Shown here: in pieces, positions 1 through 11,984 of the stretch
Numbering within the stretch: position 1 is the first letter of the stretch
How the letters are laid out: the number at the start of each line of letters is the position of its first letter
Assembly: GCA_026826555.1 (NCBI GenBank)
Contig: JAKSZT010033425.1
Location: 63,279 to 127,278 of the forward strand
DNA length: 64,000 nt
Direction: 5' to 3'
Source: Tolypeutes matacus
Taxonomy: Eukaryota > Chordata > Mammalia > Cingulata > Chlamyphoridae
The notes under the pieces: model-generated
What the model saw: only the letters and a program-made list of their open reading frames with translations
What the model was told of the DNA's origin: nothing
Databases searched by the model: none
Program-made: the position numbers and the translations under genes

Positions 1-335
1 ATAAAATGTAGTTAATGGATTGGGACATTCAAAAAATGGGAAAAAAACAAAAATTTTGTTTTAAAATTATTTTTTTTCCTTTTATCACTGCATTATCAGG
101 TGTTCAGTCTGTACCATGGCACCTTCCCCCTCTCATTCCCCAGTGTCTCCCAAATTTTCATTTAATTTTCAAAGAAGTTTTAGGTCACAGCAAATTCACA
201 CACAGAATACTAGAGACTCTCATATACCCAACCTCCTTCCCCTTTCCTCACCCCATAGTAAAACCTTTTTTTTGTGTGTGCATGGTAGCATTGTTATAAC
301 TGTTATACAGATAGTGAAATATAGATACTAAACAT
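1..335 (-). repeat. L1 3' UTR-type fragment
   Basis: This stretch reads, on the minus strand, as part of an L1 3' untranslated region. It aligns by eye with 30940-31230: both have the same order of a T-rich stretch, an AAAGAAG-TTTTAG motif, and a C-rich stretch of short pyrimidine tracts. It runs directly into L1 ORF2 at about 336, with much less sequence between than in the 29190-34385 copy, so an internal deletion is likely. The element continues to the left of the window. Confidence 0.6.
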
Positions 336-3300
336 TGTCAATTTTTGCATGTGCTTTTTAGCCATTTGTATTTCTTCCTTGGAGAAGTGTCTTTTTGGGT
401 CACTTGCCCATTTTTAAATGGGTTATTTGTGTTTTTATTTTTGAGGTGTAAGATTTCTTTATATATGTAGGATATTAGGCTCCTATCAGATATATGGTTG
501 GCAAATATTTTCTCCACTTGGGTAGGCTGCCTTTTTATTTTCTTAATAAAATCCTTTGAGGTGCAGAAGTTTTTAATTTTGAGGAGATCCCATTTATCTA
601 TTTTTTTCTCTTGCTGCTTGTGCTTTGGCTGTGAAGTTCATGAAACCATTTCCTATTAAAGGGTCCAGTAGATGTTTCCCTATATTATCTTCCAAGGTCT
701 TTATGGTTTTGGCTCTCATATTTAGATCTTTGATCCATATTGAGTTGATTTTTGTACAAGGTGTGAGATGGTATTCTTCTCTCATTCTTTGGGATATGGA
801 TATCCATTTCTCCAAGAACCACTTGTTAAAGAGGCCATTCTCTCCCAACTGAGTGGGCTTGGTGGCCTTGTCGAATAAGAGATGACTGTATATGCGAAGA
901 TCTATATCAGAACTCTCAATTCGGTTCCATTGGTCAGTAGGTCTATCCTTGTGTCAATATTATGCAGTTTTGATAACTGTAGCTTTGTAGTATGTTTTAA
1001 AGTCAGGTAATGTGATACCTCTAAATTCATTTTTCTTTTTCAATTTGTCTTTGGCTATTTTGTAGTTAGTTTTACAAGTTCTTTAAAAAATACTGTGTTG
1101 ATTTTTATTGGGATTGCATTAAATCTGTAGATTAGTTTGGGTAGGATAGACATCTTGATGATGTTTAGTCTCCCTATCCATGAACAGGGAATATTCTTCC
1201 ATTTATTTAAGTTTTCTTTGATTTCCTTTAACAGTATTGTGTAGTTTTCTGTATATAAGTCCTTTACATCTTTAGTTAAATTTATTCCTAGGTATTTGAT
1301 TCTTTTAGTTACTATTGTAACTGGTATTTTTTTTTTATTTGCTCCTCATATTGCTCCTTATTGGTGTACAGAAATGCTACTGATTTTTGAGCATTGATTT
1401 TATAGCCCATAACTTTACTGAACTCCTTTATAAGTTCTAGAAGCTTTGTTGTAGATTTCTCAGTATTTTCTACATATGGGATCATGTCACCTGCAAATAA
1501 TGAAATTTTTATTTCTTCTTTTCCAATCTGGATGCATTTTATATCTTTGCCTTGCCTCAGTGCTCAAGCAAGTACTTCTAAGACAATGTTAAATAGGAGT
1601 GGTGATAGTGGGCATCCTTGCCTTCTTCCCGATCTCAGAGGGAAGGCTTTTAGGATTTCACCATTGAAGATGATGCTAGCTTTGGGTTTTTCATATATAC
1701 CCTTTATCATATTCAGAAAGTTTCCTTCTATTCTTATCTTTTGCAGTGCTTTTATCAGGAAACAGTGTTGTATTTTGCCTAATGATTTTTCTGCATCTTT
1801 AGAGATGATCATATGATTTTTTTCTTTCAATCTATTTATGTGGTGTATTACATTGATTGATTTTCTTATATTGAACCATCCTTGCATATCTGGGATGAGA
1901 CCCACTTGGTCATGGCGTATAATCCTTTTGATATGTTGTTGAATACAATTAGCAAGTATTTTGTTGAGGATTTTATCATCTATGTTCATTAGAGAAATTA
2001 GTCTGTAGATTTCCTTTCTTGTGGTATCTTTATTTGGTTTTGGTGTTAGGGTAATGTTGGAAACGTAGAATGAGTTAGGCAATATTCCTTCTACTTCTAT
2101 TTTTTGGAAGAGCTTAAGCAGATTGGTGTTAGCTCTTTCCGGAATGTTTGGTAGAATTCAGCTGTGAAGCCATCTGTTCCTTGGCTCTTCTTAGTTGGGA
2201 GGTTTTTGATGACTGGGTCTATCTCTTTACTTGTAATTAGACTGCTGAGTTCATCAATTTCTTTCATCAATTTAGGCTGTTTGTGAGTTTCTAGAAACTT
2301 CTCCATTTCCTCTAAATTATCATTCTTGTTGACATATAAGTTTTCAAAGTATCCTCTTATGATACGCTTTATTTCTGTGGGGTCAGTAGTGATATCCTCT
2401 TGCTCATTTCTTATTTTGTGTATTTGCATCTGTTCTCTCTTTTTCTTTGTTAGTCTGGCTAAGGGTTTGTCAATTTTATTGATATTCTAGAAGAACCAGC
2501 TTTTGGTTTTGTTTATTTTTTTTCTACTGCTTTCTTATTCTCCATTTCATTTAGTTCTGCTATAATCTTTGTTAATTCCTTCTTTCTACTTCCTTTAGGT
2601 TCAGTTTGTTGTTGTTTTTCCAGTTCCTCCAAGTGTGCAGTTAGGTCTTCAATTTTAGTTCTTTCTTCTTTTTTAATATATGTATTTATGGTTATGAACT
2701 TCCCTCTCAGGACAGCTTTCGCTGCATCCCATAGGTTTTGATATGTTGTGTTGTCATTTTCATTAGTTTCAAGGTAGTAACTGATTTCCTTTGAGGTTTC
2801 CTCCTTGACCCACTGTTTGTCTAAGAGTGTGTTGTTTAACTTCCATATCCTTGTGCCTATCCTCTTTCTCTGGCCCTTAATGATATCCAAATTCATTCCA
2901 TTGTGGTCCGAGAAATTACTTTGTATAATCTCAATCTTTCTGAATTCATTGAGTCTTGTTCTGTGGCATAGCATTTGGTCTATCTTGGTTTACGATCCAC
3001 ATGCACTCAAGAAGAATGTAAATCCTGCTGTATTAGAGTGTAGTGCTCTGTATATATCTATTAAGTCCAGGTCCTCTAATGTATTGTTCAGAGCCTTTGT
3101 TCCTTTATTGATTCTCTGTCTAGATGTTCTGTCTAATGATGATAATGGTGTATTAAAGTCCCCCACTATAATTGTAGAGGCATTTATTTCTCCACTTAGT
3201 TTTTCCAGAGTTTGCCTCACGTATTTTGAGACACCCCGATTAGAGGCATAAATATTCATGTTTATTCTTCCTTCTTGAGAGAGTGCCCCTTTTACTAATA

Positions 3301-3590
3301 TATAGTGTCTGTCTTTGTCCCTTCCAATAGTTTTGCATTTAACGTCTATTTTGTCTGATATTAGAACAGCAACTCCTGCCCTTTTTTGGCTATTGTTAGC
3401 TAGCTTGTAAAATTGTTTTCCAGCCATTCACTTTCAGCCTCCTTGAATCCCTGGGTTGATGGTGGGTTTCTGGTAGACAGCATATAGATGGATCATATTT
3501 CCTTATCCATTCTGCCAATCTGTGTGTCTTGAGTGGTGAATTTAAGCCATTAACATTCAGTGTTATTACTCACAACGAATCTCTTACGTC
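336..3590 (-). pseudogene. L1 ORF2 remnant (endonuclease-reverse transcriptase)
   Basis: ORF2 of a LINE-1 encodes the endonuclease and reverse transcriptase that copy L1 RNA into the genome. Read on the minus strand, the endonuclease lies at about 3590-2850: a PETH motif, then QKRAGVAVLISDK, GDFNTPLSSLD and [10 protein letters not shown], which carry the usual acidic and SDH active-site positions. The fingers and palm of the reverse transcriptase follow at about 2430-1450 ([42 protein letters not shown]). The C-terminal part lies at about 850-336. Open stretches change frame near 2990, 2500, 2090 and 1560, so no full protein can be made. The catalytic FADD motif reads FAGD (1486-1497), which by itself would abolish reverse transcription. 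The neighbour upstream is ORF1 of the same element. Confidence 0.93.
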
Positions 3591-3639
3591 AGCCATTTTT
3601 TCTTTGGGTTAATGTATGTCATATTTTGTTTTGTTTCTG

Positions 3640-4585
3640 TTTTTGTCTTTTTAGTTGTTTTTAAACTCTCCTCCAACTCTCTCTCCCTTGTTTTTTCCTT
3701 TCAACTTGTAGAACTTCCTTTAGTATTTCTTGAAGTGTAGGTTTCTTATTGACATACTCTCTTAATTTCTGTTTATCTGTGTATATTTTGAACTCTCCAT
3801 CATTTTTGAATGCCAGTTTTGCTGGATAGAGAATTCATGCCTGGAAGTTTTTTTCTTTTATTACTTTGACTATATCATACCACTGTCTTCTTGCCTCCAT
3901 GGTTTCAGCTGTGAAATCAGCACTTAATCTTATTGTGCTTCCCTTGTATGTGATGGTTCTCTTTTCCTTGCTGCCTTGAGTATTTTCTCTTTGTCTTCAG
4001 CATTCAACATTTTGACAATTATATGTCTTGGAATTGACCTGTTGGGATTTATACTGTTTGGGGTGTGCTGTGCTTCCTGGATCTGCACATATATCTCTCT
4101 CAATAAGGTTAGGAAGTTTTCAGCCATTTTTTCCTTCAATACTCCTTCTGTTCCCTTTCCCTTCTCTTCTCCTTCTGGGAAGCCCATAATGTGTATATTT
4201 GCACGTTTTGTGTTGTCGATTAAATCCCTGAGGCCCTGCTGGATTTTTTCTGTATTTTTGTCTATCTATTCTACTATCTGTTAATTTCAGATGTATTGTC
4301 TTCCACTTCACTAATTCTTTCTTCTTCCTGTTCAAATCTGCTGTTATGTGAAACCAGCGTCTTTTTGATTTCTTGGATTGTGCCATTGATCACCATCATA
4401 TCCATTTTCATTTTGTGTATGTTTACAATTTCTTCAGTATGTTCTTCCAGTGTCTTCTTTATATCCTTAATCTCTTCCTTCACTTCATTACGTTGGTCCA
4501 TGATATTTGTTTGGAAAGCTTTGATTAGTTGTTCAATGTTCTGCATCCCTTCCTTGTTTTTAGTTTGTTCTTTGGACTGGTCCAT
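3640..4585 (-). pseudogene. L1 ORF1 remnant (RNA-binding chaperone)
   Basis: ORF1p of L1 is a trimeric RNA-binding protein that coats L1 RNA. On the minus strand the likely start is at 4585 (MDQSKEQTK), the same start seen in the L1 at 26228. A lysine- and glutamate-rich coiled-coil region follows to about 4274. Then come the conserved MGFPEGEE motif near 4187 and the RHIIVKMLNAEDKEKILKAA motif near 4020, typical of the RRM and C-terminal domains. The three pieces lie in different frames and overlap, so at least two frameshifts break it. The length to ORF2, about 945 bases, is near the usual ORF1 size. The exact 3' end is approximate. Confidence 0.88.
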
Positions 4586-5556
4586 GTCTTCTGTTTCTCA
4601 GTGTGGTTTGTAATTTTTTGTTGCCCTCTAGTCATCATTTTACCTTGATGGGTTTATTCAGTTGATTAGCTTCTCTCTATGCTCTAGAGTTTTATTTATC
4701 TGGTGGTGCTGTGTGTGTGTTAAGTTTTCTCTTTGATACTTTTTCTTCTTATTTTATTTCCTTACTTCTTTCTCTGTTACCTGGAAGGCAAAAGATAAGT
4801 GCCAGAGGAATTGAAAGATGTGAGAAAGGAGGAGGGATAATAGTAATATTGATAAAAGTTAAAAGAGGGGTCAAATAAGACTTACTGAAATGAATATTTA
4901 ACTCATGTAGGCAGTGTAGAGTAATAGGACAAAAAAGTACCTACACTGGACTGGGAAACCAAAAGAGGAATATATATATATAAAATGATTTAGAAGGCTA
5001 GAATGATGAGGAGGGAGAGAAAGAATGAAGAAAGGGCTTAAAGTAAAAAGTTAATATTAATTAAAAAAGAAGAAAAAAATAGATAGAATAGAAATTGATA
5101 CCCTTAAGTTTGGGATAATGGAAAAACTTGCTGTGTAGAACTACAACAGAAAGCAGAAAGCAGAAAGATGCAGGAAGGGGAAGAGATAGCTTGGGATATA
5201 GGGACAGAGAATGGTAAATCACTGAAGAAGAAGCCATCAAAGAAGAGACAGGCTTGCAGTACCTAATTAAAAAGAAAAACAAAAAAAACAAAAAACCAAA
5301 CAAGGATAAAGAAGGGGGGCGAGGAAAGAAGAAAGAAAAGGAAGAGACAACAAATAATCAGAGAAAAACCAAACAACCACACAAGCAAGCAGTCAAACAA
5401 AGCTAAAGAGGAACAGTGTTCATTCTAGGGTTCTTGTGGAACCTCTCAGTCTGCTTGTGTTTATCAATCAATTTTCCCTGCAGGGTTCTATCTGCAGGTT
5501 TTGAGGCATGTTTTAGCTATTAAACTAAATTAAAAATAATTCATTTTTCATTTTTT

Positions 5557-5571
5557 AAAGTGACTGTCTTC
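5557..5571. repeat. Target-site duplication, left copy
   Basis: AAAGTGACTGTCTTC, repeated exactly at 6769-6783 just after the A-rich tail of the inserted element. It fixes the ends of the 5572-6768 insertion. Confidence 0.9.
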
Positions 5572-6768
5572 ACGATGGGAAATGGCCATCCCAGGGAATG
5601 GAGAGGGCCTGCATCTGCAGGCAGGATCATCCCACCCACCATATCCATGGGATATAAGCCCTCTCTCACTTGGAGTTGGAGTGGACATCACCATCCCAGT
5701 CGCCTCTGGATTGGGGGAAGAACTATGGACTAGAGTGGACTTGATGGTATTCTCTTGCTCACATATGGTGATTCTTGCAATGCAAGAAATTATAACAATG
5801 AGGTGGAGCCAGTGGCCACTTGACAGTTTTTGGGTAGGGAGGGGATGAGCAGTTGAAATACAGGGGCTTCTTTGGGAGTTGGAGGTTGTCCTGAGTACTG
5901 TTGTGGCAATGGATGTAGGCCATTTTAAATCAGCACACACCACTCAGAACTGAGTGGGAGAGAGTGTGGTCTACAGTGTGAACTGTGGTCTATGGTTGGT
6001 GGCAAGGCTCCAGGATGTGTAAGTTCATTGAGGTTGGTGGGCCACACTGTGGGAGATGTTTGTGTGGGATGTGGTGGGAGGTGTGGGAGGTGGGCAACAT
6101 GGGAATCCCAGTGGGTTCCGTGTAATATTTTAGGTAATATAAGCACCTCTTAAAATATATGTATATATATATATATAAATAACATTTTTGTAAGCAAATA
6201 CACATATATGCATATATATTTATATATCATTTTGCAAATGTTTGTATGTATTGTGAGAATTTTGATTTTTACCCATAATAAAAAAAAAAAAAAAAAAAAA
6301 NNNNNNNNNNNNNNNNNNNNNNNNNNNNNNNNNNNNNNNNNNNNNNNNNNNNNNNNNNNNNNNNNNNNNNNNNNNNNNNNNNNNNNNNNNNNNNNNNNNN
6401 NNNNNNNNNNNNNNNNNNNNNNNNNNNNNNNNNNNNNNNNNNNNNNNNNNNNNNNNNNNNNNNNNNNNNNNNNNNNNNNNNNNNNNNNNNNNNNNNNNNN
6501 NNNNNNNNNNNNNNNNNNNNNNNNNNNNNNNNNNNNNNNNNNNNNNNNNNNNNNNNNNNNNNNNNNNNNNNNNNNNNNNNNNNNNNNNNNNNNNNNNNNN
6601 NNNNNNNNNNNNNNNNNNNNNNNNNNNNNNNNNNNNNNNNNNNNNNNNNNNNNNNNNNNNNNNNNNNNNNNNNNNNNNNNNNNNNNNNNNNNNNNNNNNN
6701 TGTGAGAATTTTTATTTTTACCCATAATAAAAAAAAAAAAAAAAAGTGAAAACTCAAAAAAAAAAAAT
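5572..6768 (+). mobile_element. Family X retroelement (L1 3' UTR), 5' truncated
   Basis: A retroelement 3' end ending in A tracts at 6730-6768. Bases 5580-6130 are the reverse complement of 55640-55100, so this is a copy of the family called X here, which is contiguous with L1 ORF2 in the 29190-34385 copy. It is truncated at the 5' end and inserted in the 5' UTR of the older L1. The perfect 15-bp direct repeat AAAGTGACTGTCTTC stands at 5557-5571 and 6769-6783. This is the mark of L1-type target-primed insertion. The assembly gap lies inside it. Confidence 0.85.
6301..6700. other. Assembly gap of 400 N
   Basis: Exactly 400 undetermined bases. The sequence on both sides is nearly the same: 6252-6300 and 6701-6745 both read TGTGAGAATTTTxATTTTTACCC with one substitution, then a run of A. 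This looks like two contig ends that overlap but were not merged at a poly-A run, so the true missing length may be near zero. Confidence 0.9.
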
Positions 6769-7438
6769 AAAGTGACTGTCTTCTTCTTCTTTTTTTTTTT
6801 TTGGTGAAAGAAGGGACCCAGAAGAAGTCCTCTTCTAGACCACCCCCTTCACGGAGGGCATCCTAACTAGGCTTGTGGAAACTAATCAAGCATTTCCTAC
6901 TTCCTGGCCTCCCAGGGGAGCTGAAGCTCTGACGCTTGTCAGTGCAGAATGATAAAATCGGCTGACTTTGCCCCCTCTGGAGCCAAGCCTGAGTGTCACC
7001 AGGCTGTGGGGTAAATCAGGCTTCCTCGGTAGATTCGCCTCTCCCTCAGCCTGGTGCTGCTTCAAGCCAGCCCATCTGCTCCCCAAAGCTATGACGGGGT
7101 CCAGGCAGCCAAATCCACAGAAGGGAAACCCCTCTCCACCTTCTGTCAGAACCCTCCCTCTCTCGGAGAATGCTTCCTCTCATCGGGTTGCCATGCGTGA
7201 GTCGCGGCTCAAACCAGCCTTTTTCCCTGAGGGTGGGGGTCAGCCATCTGTGTTAACCACCACAGGCAGGCTTAAAACTCACAAATCTCTACTGATCAGT
7301 CCATGCCATCAATCTGCCTGCAGATAAATGTCCTAAGCTTCTCGCTCCGAACGCCCACAGCATAGACCCCCAGGTAGGACCCTTTCCACAATTGGCTGTG
7401 CTCAGAGAGCTAGTCAGCGAGTGCCCTCCTAAACCAAT

Positions 7439-7447
7439 GCCATGTTG
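7439..7447 (-). promoter_or_regulatory. Possible YY1 site at the L1 5' end
   Basis: The minus strand reads CAACATGGC, one mismatch from the CAAGATGGC YY1 site near the first bases of many mammalian L1s. It follows GATGGGGAGAGG, resembling the G-rich L1 start. In known L1s YY1 sets the start of transcription. The position near the inferred 5' end supports the call; the match alone would be weak. Confidence 0.4.
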
Positions 7448-7469
7448 CCTCTCCCCATCTCTGATTAGA

Positions 7470-9780
7470 TTTGTATTAAGCAATTATTTTTAAGATCATA
7501 ATCTACAAAATGAAAGGGCATATCTTAGGAGAGCTAATTATGTGTATTTAGCTATATATTTTAAATCAAATCAATCATACATTAAAAGTTATGAAAAGGA
7601 ACTTTACCAAGGAATTATTTGTGAAAGAATTGTCCAATAACTCTCCATCATGTACAATTCATATACTTTGCAAATGTACAGAATGAAATCTATTTATGTC
7701 ACAGTTAATTGAAATTCTTATATGTGTTCCAGTTTAAGGGAAAGCATAGCATTATGTACATATAACAGTATACTCAACATACTTTATCTTAGTCACTTTA
7801 AGTAATTAAATAATAAACACTGCCTCCTACAAGTAATACATACTTATAAGTTCAAGGAAAGGTATTGTGACCATTATTCCTGTTTTCTAGAATCATCAAG
7901 ATTTATTGTAGTGGAATTAATTAATTTATGAATCAGTCAATCAACTCATCACATTTTTACTAAGGTATCAGTCATTGGTAAATTTTTGACCTTAAAATAT
8001 TCAATTATATAATAATAGTAAGAAATGTTAGTAGTTGGAAATTCAGAGAGTACAAATGGAAAGAAAATGTTTGCCAAATTACATCTTCTCCAGTAACTGT
8101 CCCCAAAGAATATGTTTTAAGAATTGCTTTATTGTTTCTATGAATCTTCTAATTGAAATTTTTTGCAAATCTTACATTAATGAAATAGTTGTTATTGGAA
8201 ACATTTCTTTGAGAACTTTTCTGGGATTTTCAATTATTCCATGAATTAAATCTAAGACGATCTTAAGTATTTTATAACAAAATGGGAATATTCTAAGACA
8301 TGTTTTCAGGTTCTACTTATTTAAAGATTCATGAGATATTTTATAAAAAGTATTGTAAATGAAGCACTAATGGATGTCATAAAATTAGTCTTAATAACTA
8401 AGATCTTTAAGGGAGTTTATTTTTAAAATTATATGTGAGTTAGATCTTAGTTTCTTGTCAGGATTATGTCAGATACTGATGTTAATCAGTGTAAAAGGTA
8501 AAAGATAAACATGAGTGAAGTTTCAAAAGAATGGAAAACAGGGAGAAGAAGAGGAAGAAGAAGGAAGATAGGGAAGAGGAGAAGGAAACAGTAGAATCCC
8601 AAAATAAGGATGATGGAACATACTAAGGATGTAATTTGGAACTGGCTTCTGAGAAATGATACCTGATTTTCCATGTATCTTTAATGTAATATGTGACTGT
8701 GATGAAATAGAAGACAACCTTGGGAGAGCAGAGGCTCTGGATCACAGTGACTGGATAAAGGCTCCCGCAGTACTTCACAGCTGGGATGTAACCATAACAA
8801 TGAATAGTCAGCCTGAGCAAGGGACATAGACTGGAGTGTAGGGATCAGTGAAGTCAGAAGGATGAAGGGTATGAGAGGAGGAAAAGCACCATGAGGCACT
8901 GAGCTAACTGAGCAGAAATGTGCCTTTGAAGGCATGCTTTGCCACTTACATAGTCATTGCCTAATAAGTTTCCTTTATCTTCCAGTGGCCCAGGTTTCTT
9001 TTCCCTTTTGTAAATTTGTGTGTATTACTTCCCAACTTGTATTTACAATTAGAATTATAGTATACAATTAAGTAAAAAGTACATAAGCATTTTAAATAAA
9101 TAAAATCTCATGCTAATATTATTCTCTGTGTTGATAATAGTATCTACACTAAGGAAGGATCACAATTAAGCCACAAGGGACTAAATAAAATATTTTAGAG
9201 AAAGTGAGAGAGAGAGTTGAATCAAATGTGAAAATTTAAAAAAATAGTATGTGTTAATTGCTAGGAAGAGATATATGTAACTAGTCATTGCAGAGAGAGG
9301 AATTTTCAAAAGTGATTTTCCAAATAAAATGAGTAGCAAAAGAGATACTGGTGAAAGAAGAGAAAAACTAATTTTCCACCCAGAGAACACATAAGGGATT
9401 ACAAATGCATATAATTTAAGAGAAGATATGATAAATTAGTAGCCTTCTATTTAACAAATTCTGTTTAGTCATGAGCTAATGGTAAGTGTTAACATTTAGA
9501 TAATACTTTTGAAGAGTCTGATGTATAGAAATTAGGTATATTAATTAAATAAATCCTCCAGGCAAACTTTTGAATTCCAATGTGCTTATCTTCCAGCTAT
9601 TAAAGTGATAAAAATTTACGCTAACATAGGTACGAGTTCTTTAAGATGACATTTTACTATTAACACTCACTTGAAAGTAAGGTACAAGGAAGGGATAATA
9701 AATGATGAGGAAATACTATGTTATATTCTACTACCAACAAATACAGAGAAGGAAATTTGATAAACAGTTTCTAAAAGTAC
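7470..9780. other. AT-rich stretch without recognisable genes
   Basis: About 2.3 kb in which I see no gene, SINE or L1 coding motif. Open frames are short and without known motifs. A GA-rich run lies at 8525-8590. It forms the left flank of the olfactory receptor exon and may hold its untranslated exons, which cannot be recognised from sequence alone. Confidence 0.5.
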
Positions 9781-9825
9781 ATATGCTATTTTCTTTCCTC
9801 CTCTTCATTTTCCACCTTTATTTCT

Positions 9826-9827
9826 AG
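9826..9827 (+). other. Possible splice acceptor before receptor exon
   Basis: A pyrimidine-rich tract (9789-9825) ending in TTTCTAG lies 66 bases upstream of the receptor ATG. Olfactory receptor coding exons usually follow a 5' UTR intron, so this is a plausible acceptor. It has not been tested. Confidence 0.4.
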
Positions 9828-9892
9828 GAATAATTTGCCTTCAGTTCTCCACATCCATAGCAAATTACCTAAAAATACCCAACTCAAACAAA

Positions 9893-10808
9893 ATGACTGA
9901 ATTTCTGCTTACAAGATTTTCTGATATGTGGGAGTTCAGAGTCTTACATGCCATGCTATTCCTCCTGATGTACTTGGCAACCCTGATGGGGAACTTTCTC
10001 ATTGTCACAGTAACCATCCTCAACCAGTCTTCATTCCGCCATGTACTTCTTCCTTAGGAATCTGTCTGTCTTAGACATGTGCTACATTTCTGTTACTGTA
10101 CCCAAGGCATGTGTCATTTTCCTGCCTGACAACAGAACAATCTCTATGGTAGGATGTGCAGCTCAGATCTTCCTTGTGTTTTTGTTTGTTTATACAGAAC
10201 TGCTGTTGCTCATCATCATGTCCCTGGACCGCTATGTAACCATATGCCAGCCCCTCCACTACTCTGTGGTCCTGAACCTTCGGGTCTGTGTCCAGATGAC
10301 TCTGGCCTCTGTATTCAGTGGTCTGGCCTACTTTGGAATCCACACTGGCAACACATTCTGGCTGCCCTTCTCTCAGTCCAATGTGGTCCATCAGTTCTTC
10401 TGTGATGTTCCTTTTCTACTGAAACTGTCTTGCTCTGACACTTTAAGCAATCAAATTTTAATTCTTCTCTCTGCTGTGCTGGTTGCTGGTGGCAGCTTTA
10501 CCTGCATTACCGCTTCTTATATTCACATATTTTCTACTGTGCTCAAGTTTCCAGCAAGGGGAGAGGGAGGAAAGGTCTTTTCCACCTGTGTCCCTCACAT
10601 CCTCATGGTGACCGTCTTTCTCAGTGCAGGTGCTTCTGTGTATTTGAAGCCAACCTCCAGCTCACATACAATTCAGGACATCGTCACCTCTGTGTTCTAT
10701 TCTATAGTCCTTCCTTTCTTAAATCCTATAATCTATAGTCTTAGAAACAAACAGATAAAAGAGGCTGTAAGGAGAATTATGAGCAGAAAGCTTTATCGAG
10801 GAAAATGA
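9893..10808 (+). pseudogene. Olfactory receptor, family 14-like, one frameshift
   Basis: An odorant-binding seven-helix G-protein-coupled receptor of olfactory neurons, in one exon. The first frame starts at ATG 9893 (MTEFLLTRFSD) and gives TM1 with the GN motif (LMGNFLIVTVT). It then shifts: after codons LNQ the sequence has 13 instead of the usual 15 bases before MYFF, so 2 bases are lost near 10028-10030 and the first frame stops soon after. The second frame runs from 10041 to the TGA at 10808. It carries MYFFLRNLSVLDMCY (TM2), SLDRYVTICQPLHY (the MAYDRYVAIC position), the paired cysteines of loop 2, a FSTCVPH motif (KAFSTC position) and NPIIYSLRNKQIKEAV (TM7). The joined length is about 305 residues, normal for the family. 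Many residues match receptors of family 14 as I know them. It is a pseudogene unless the deletion is an assembly error or a polymorphism. Confidence 0.92.
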
Positions 10809-11984
10809 TAGGATAATTATTGCAAGACATCCCAACTGTAATGAGATAAGTTGAAAATGCCTCAGAGTTTGCCTATCTCCAACTTTAAGAGCTATTCCTT
10901 GGCTTTACAAGAACAGTGATTATATTATATGTCAACATAGTAACAAATATATTTTATTTTGAGATTTTTCCTTCAAAAAATGTATATTCGCTGATAACTG
11001 TTCTATTACTTCTACCTACATATCATTTGCCAAGTAATGTTGTTTCTCTTTGTCCTCTTTTAAACTTATAGTGTCTTAGAAAATATGAACTACATATTAA
11101 ATTATTTTATCTTTTTGTACCCTTAGAATAGATGGAATATCATTCATTCACCATATAAGTTAAAATATTCCTGGAATATATTATATGTGTGTGTATGTAT
11201 ATGTGTATATATAAAATAGTCTCTGAAATCTGATCATAAAATAACTTTAAAGATTTTGTTCTGAATAATATGTAAGCATATTAAGTGCAGTTGGTAATTC
11301 AGATCAAAGATACCTATATTTCATAGTGTGGAAGAATTAATTTTAAAGAAGCATTATTTTTGCTCAAAGCAAAAAATATATATTTACAACATTGTAAATT
11401 ACTGATACATTAAAAATTTTTAGGATTAAAACTCTTTCTGGCAGGTTTTAAGTTTTCCATACCAGAATATAAAAGTGGGATAAATGTTTTCTGTTTCCAC
11501 TTTAAGTTTCTTCTCAATCTACCTATCAATGTGGTATGATGATCAAATGATGAAATTATGTAATTATATTGAATGTTTTTATATGCTTCTCATTTACTAG
11601 GCCCTGTAATCCATATAATAACTTTTGACATGTGAGCAGAACTCTCTAATGGATAATAAATAGTTTGCCATATTGGAAATTGGAACAAAACATGTTTATT
11701 TTTCACAGGTAATCACTAAAATATTACAGGTTTTGGTTTTGTAAATTGGGGCCACAATTGTCATTTATTTAAATTGACACTGCCTCTTTCTATGATCTTG
11801 TCTGCACACTTTCTTATTATGTACCTTTTGCCTTAAAGTCATACTAAGTATGTTCTGTCACATATGATGGGTATTTGCATATTATCTATCTTTGTAATTG
11901 TGGGAGTATATTTCTGTAAAAAGGGGAAATATAAGTTGTATATATATTACTGGAATAATTTTAAAAAAACACCATAGGACTGTA
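10809..11984. other. AT-rich 3' flank of the receptor
   Basis: No gene, SINE or L1 coding motif seen. Short TG/TA alternating runs lie near 11180-11215. No convincing canonical poly-A signal follows closely after the receptor stop. Confidence 0.45.

Larger units (their letters stand above)
4586..7465 (-). mobile_element. L1 5' UTR, split by a nested insertion
   Basis: The region upstream of ORF1 of the minus-strand L1 is taken as its 5' UTR. The part next to ORF1 (4586-5556) is purine-rich on the plus strand. The distal part (6784-7465) is GC-rich with a dozen or so CpGs, unlike the rest of the window, as expected for an L1 promoter. The two parts are separated by a family X insertion with a target-site duplication. 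The sequence just before ORF1 (GAAACAG-AAGACATGG on the minus strand) is shared with the L1 at 25270-28510. Removing the insertion leaves about 1.7 kb. The 5' boundary at 7460-7470 is inferred from the fall in GC content and a YY1-like site. Confidence 0.6.

Noticed and set aside
3976..4613. Plus-strand frames of about 100 residues with hydrophobic stretches, looking like membrane proteins
   Set aside because: They are antisense shadows of the L1 ORF1 coiled coil on the other strand.
6150..6757. Frames crossing the assembly gap
   Set aside because: They consist mainly of undetermined residues and poly-Lys or poly-Phe from the A tracts.
10071..10405. Frames of 83 and 106 residues overlapping the receptor
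   Set aside because: Shadows of the olfactory receptor frame; they carry no known motif and the receptor frame explains the sequence.
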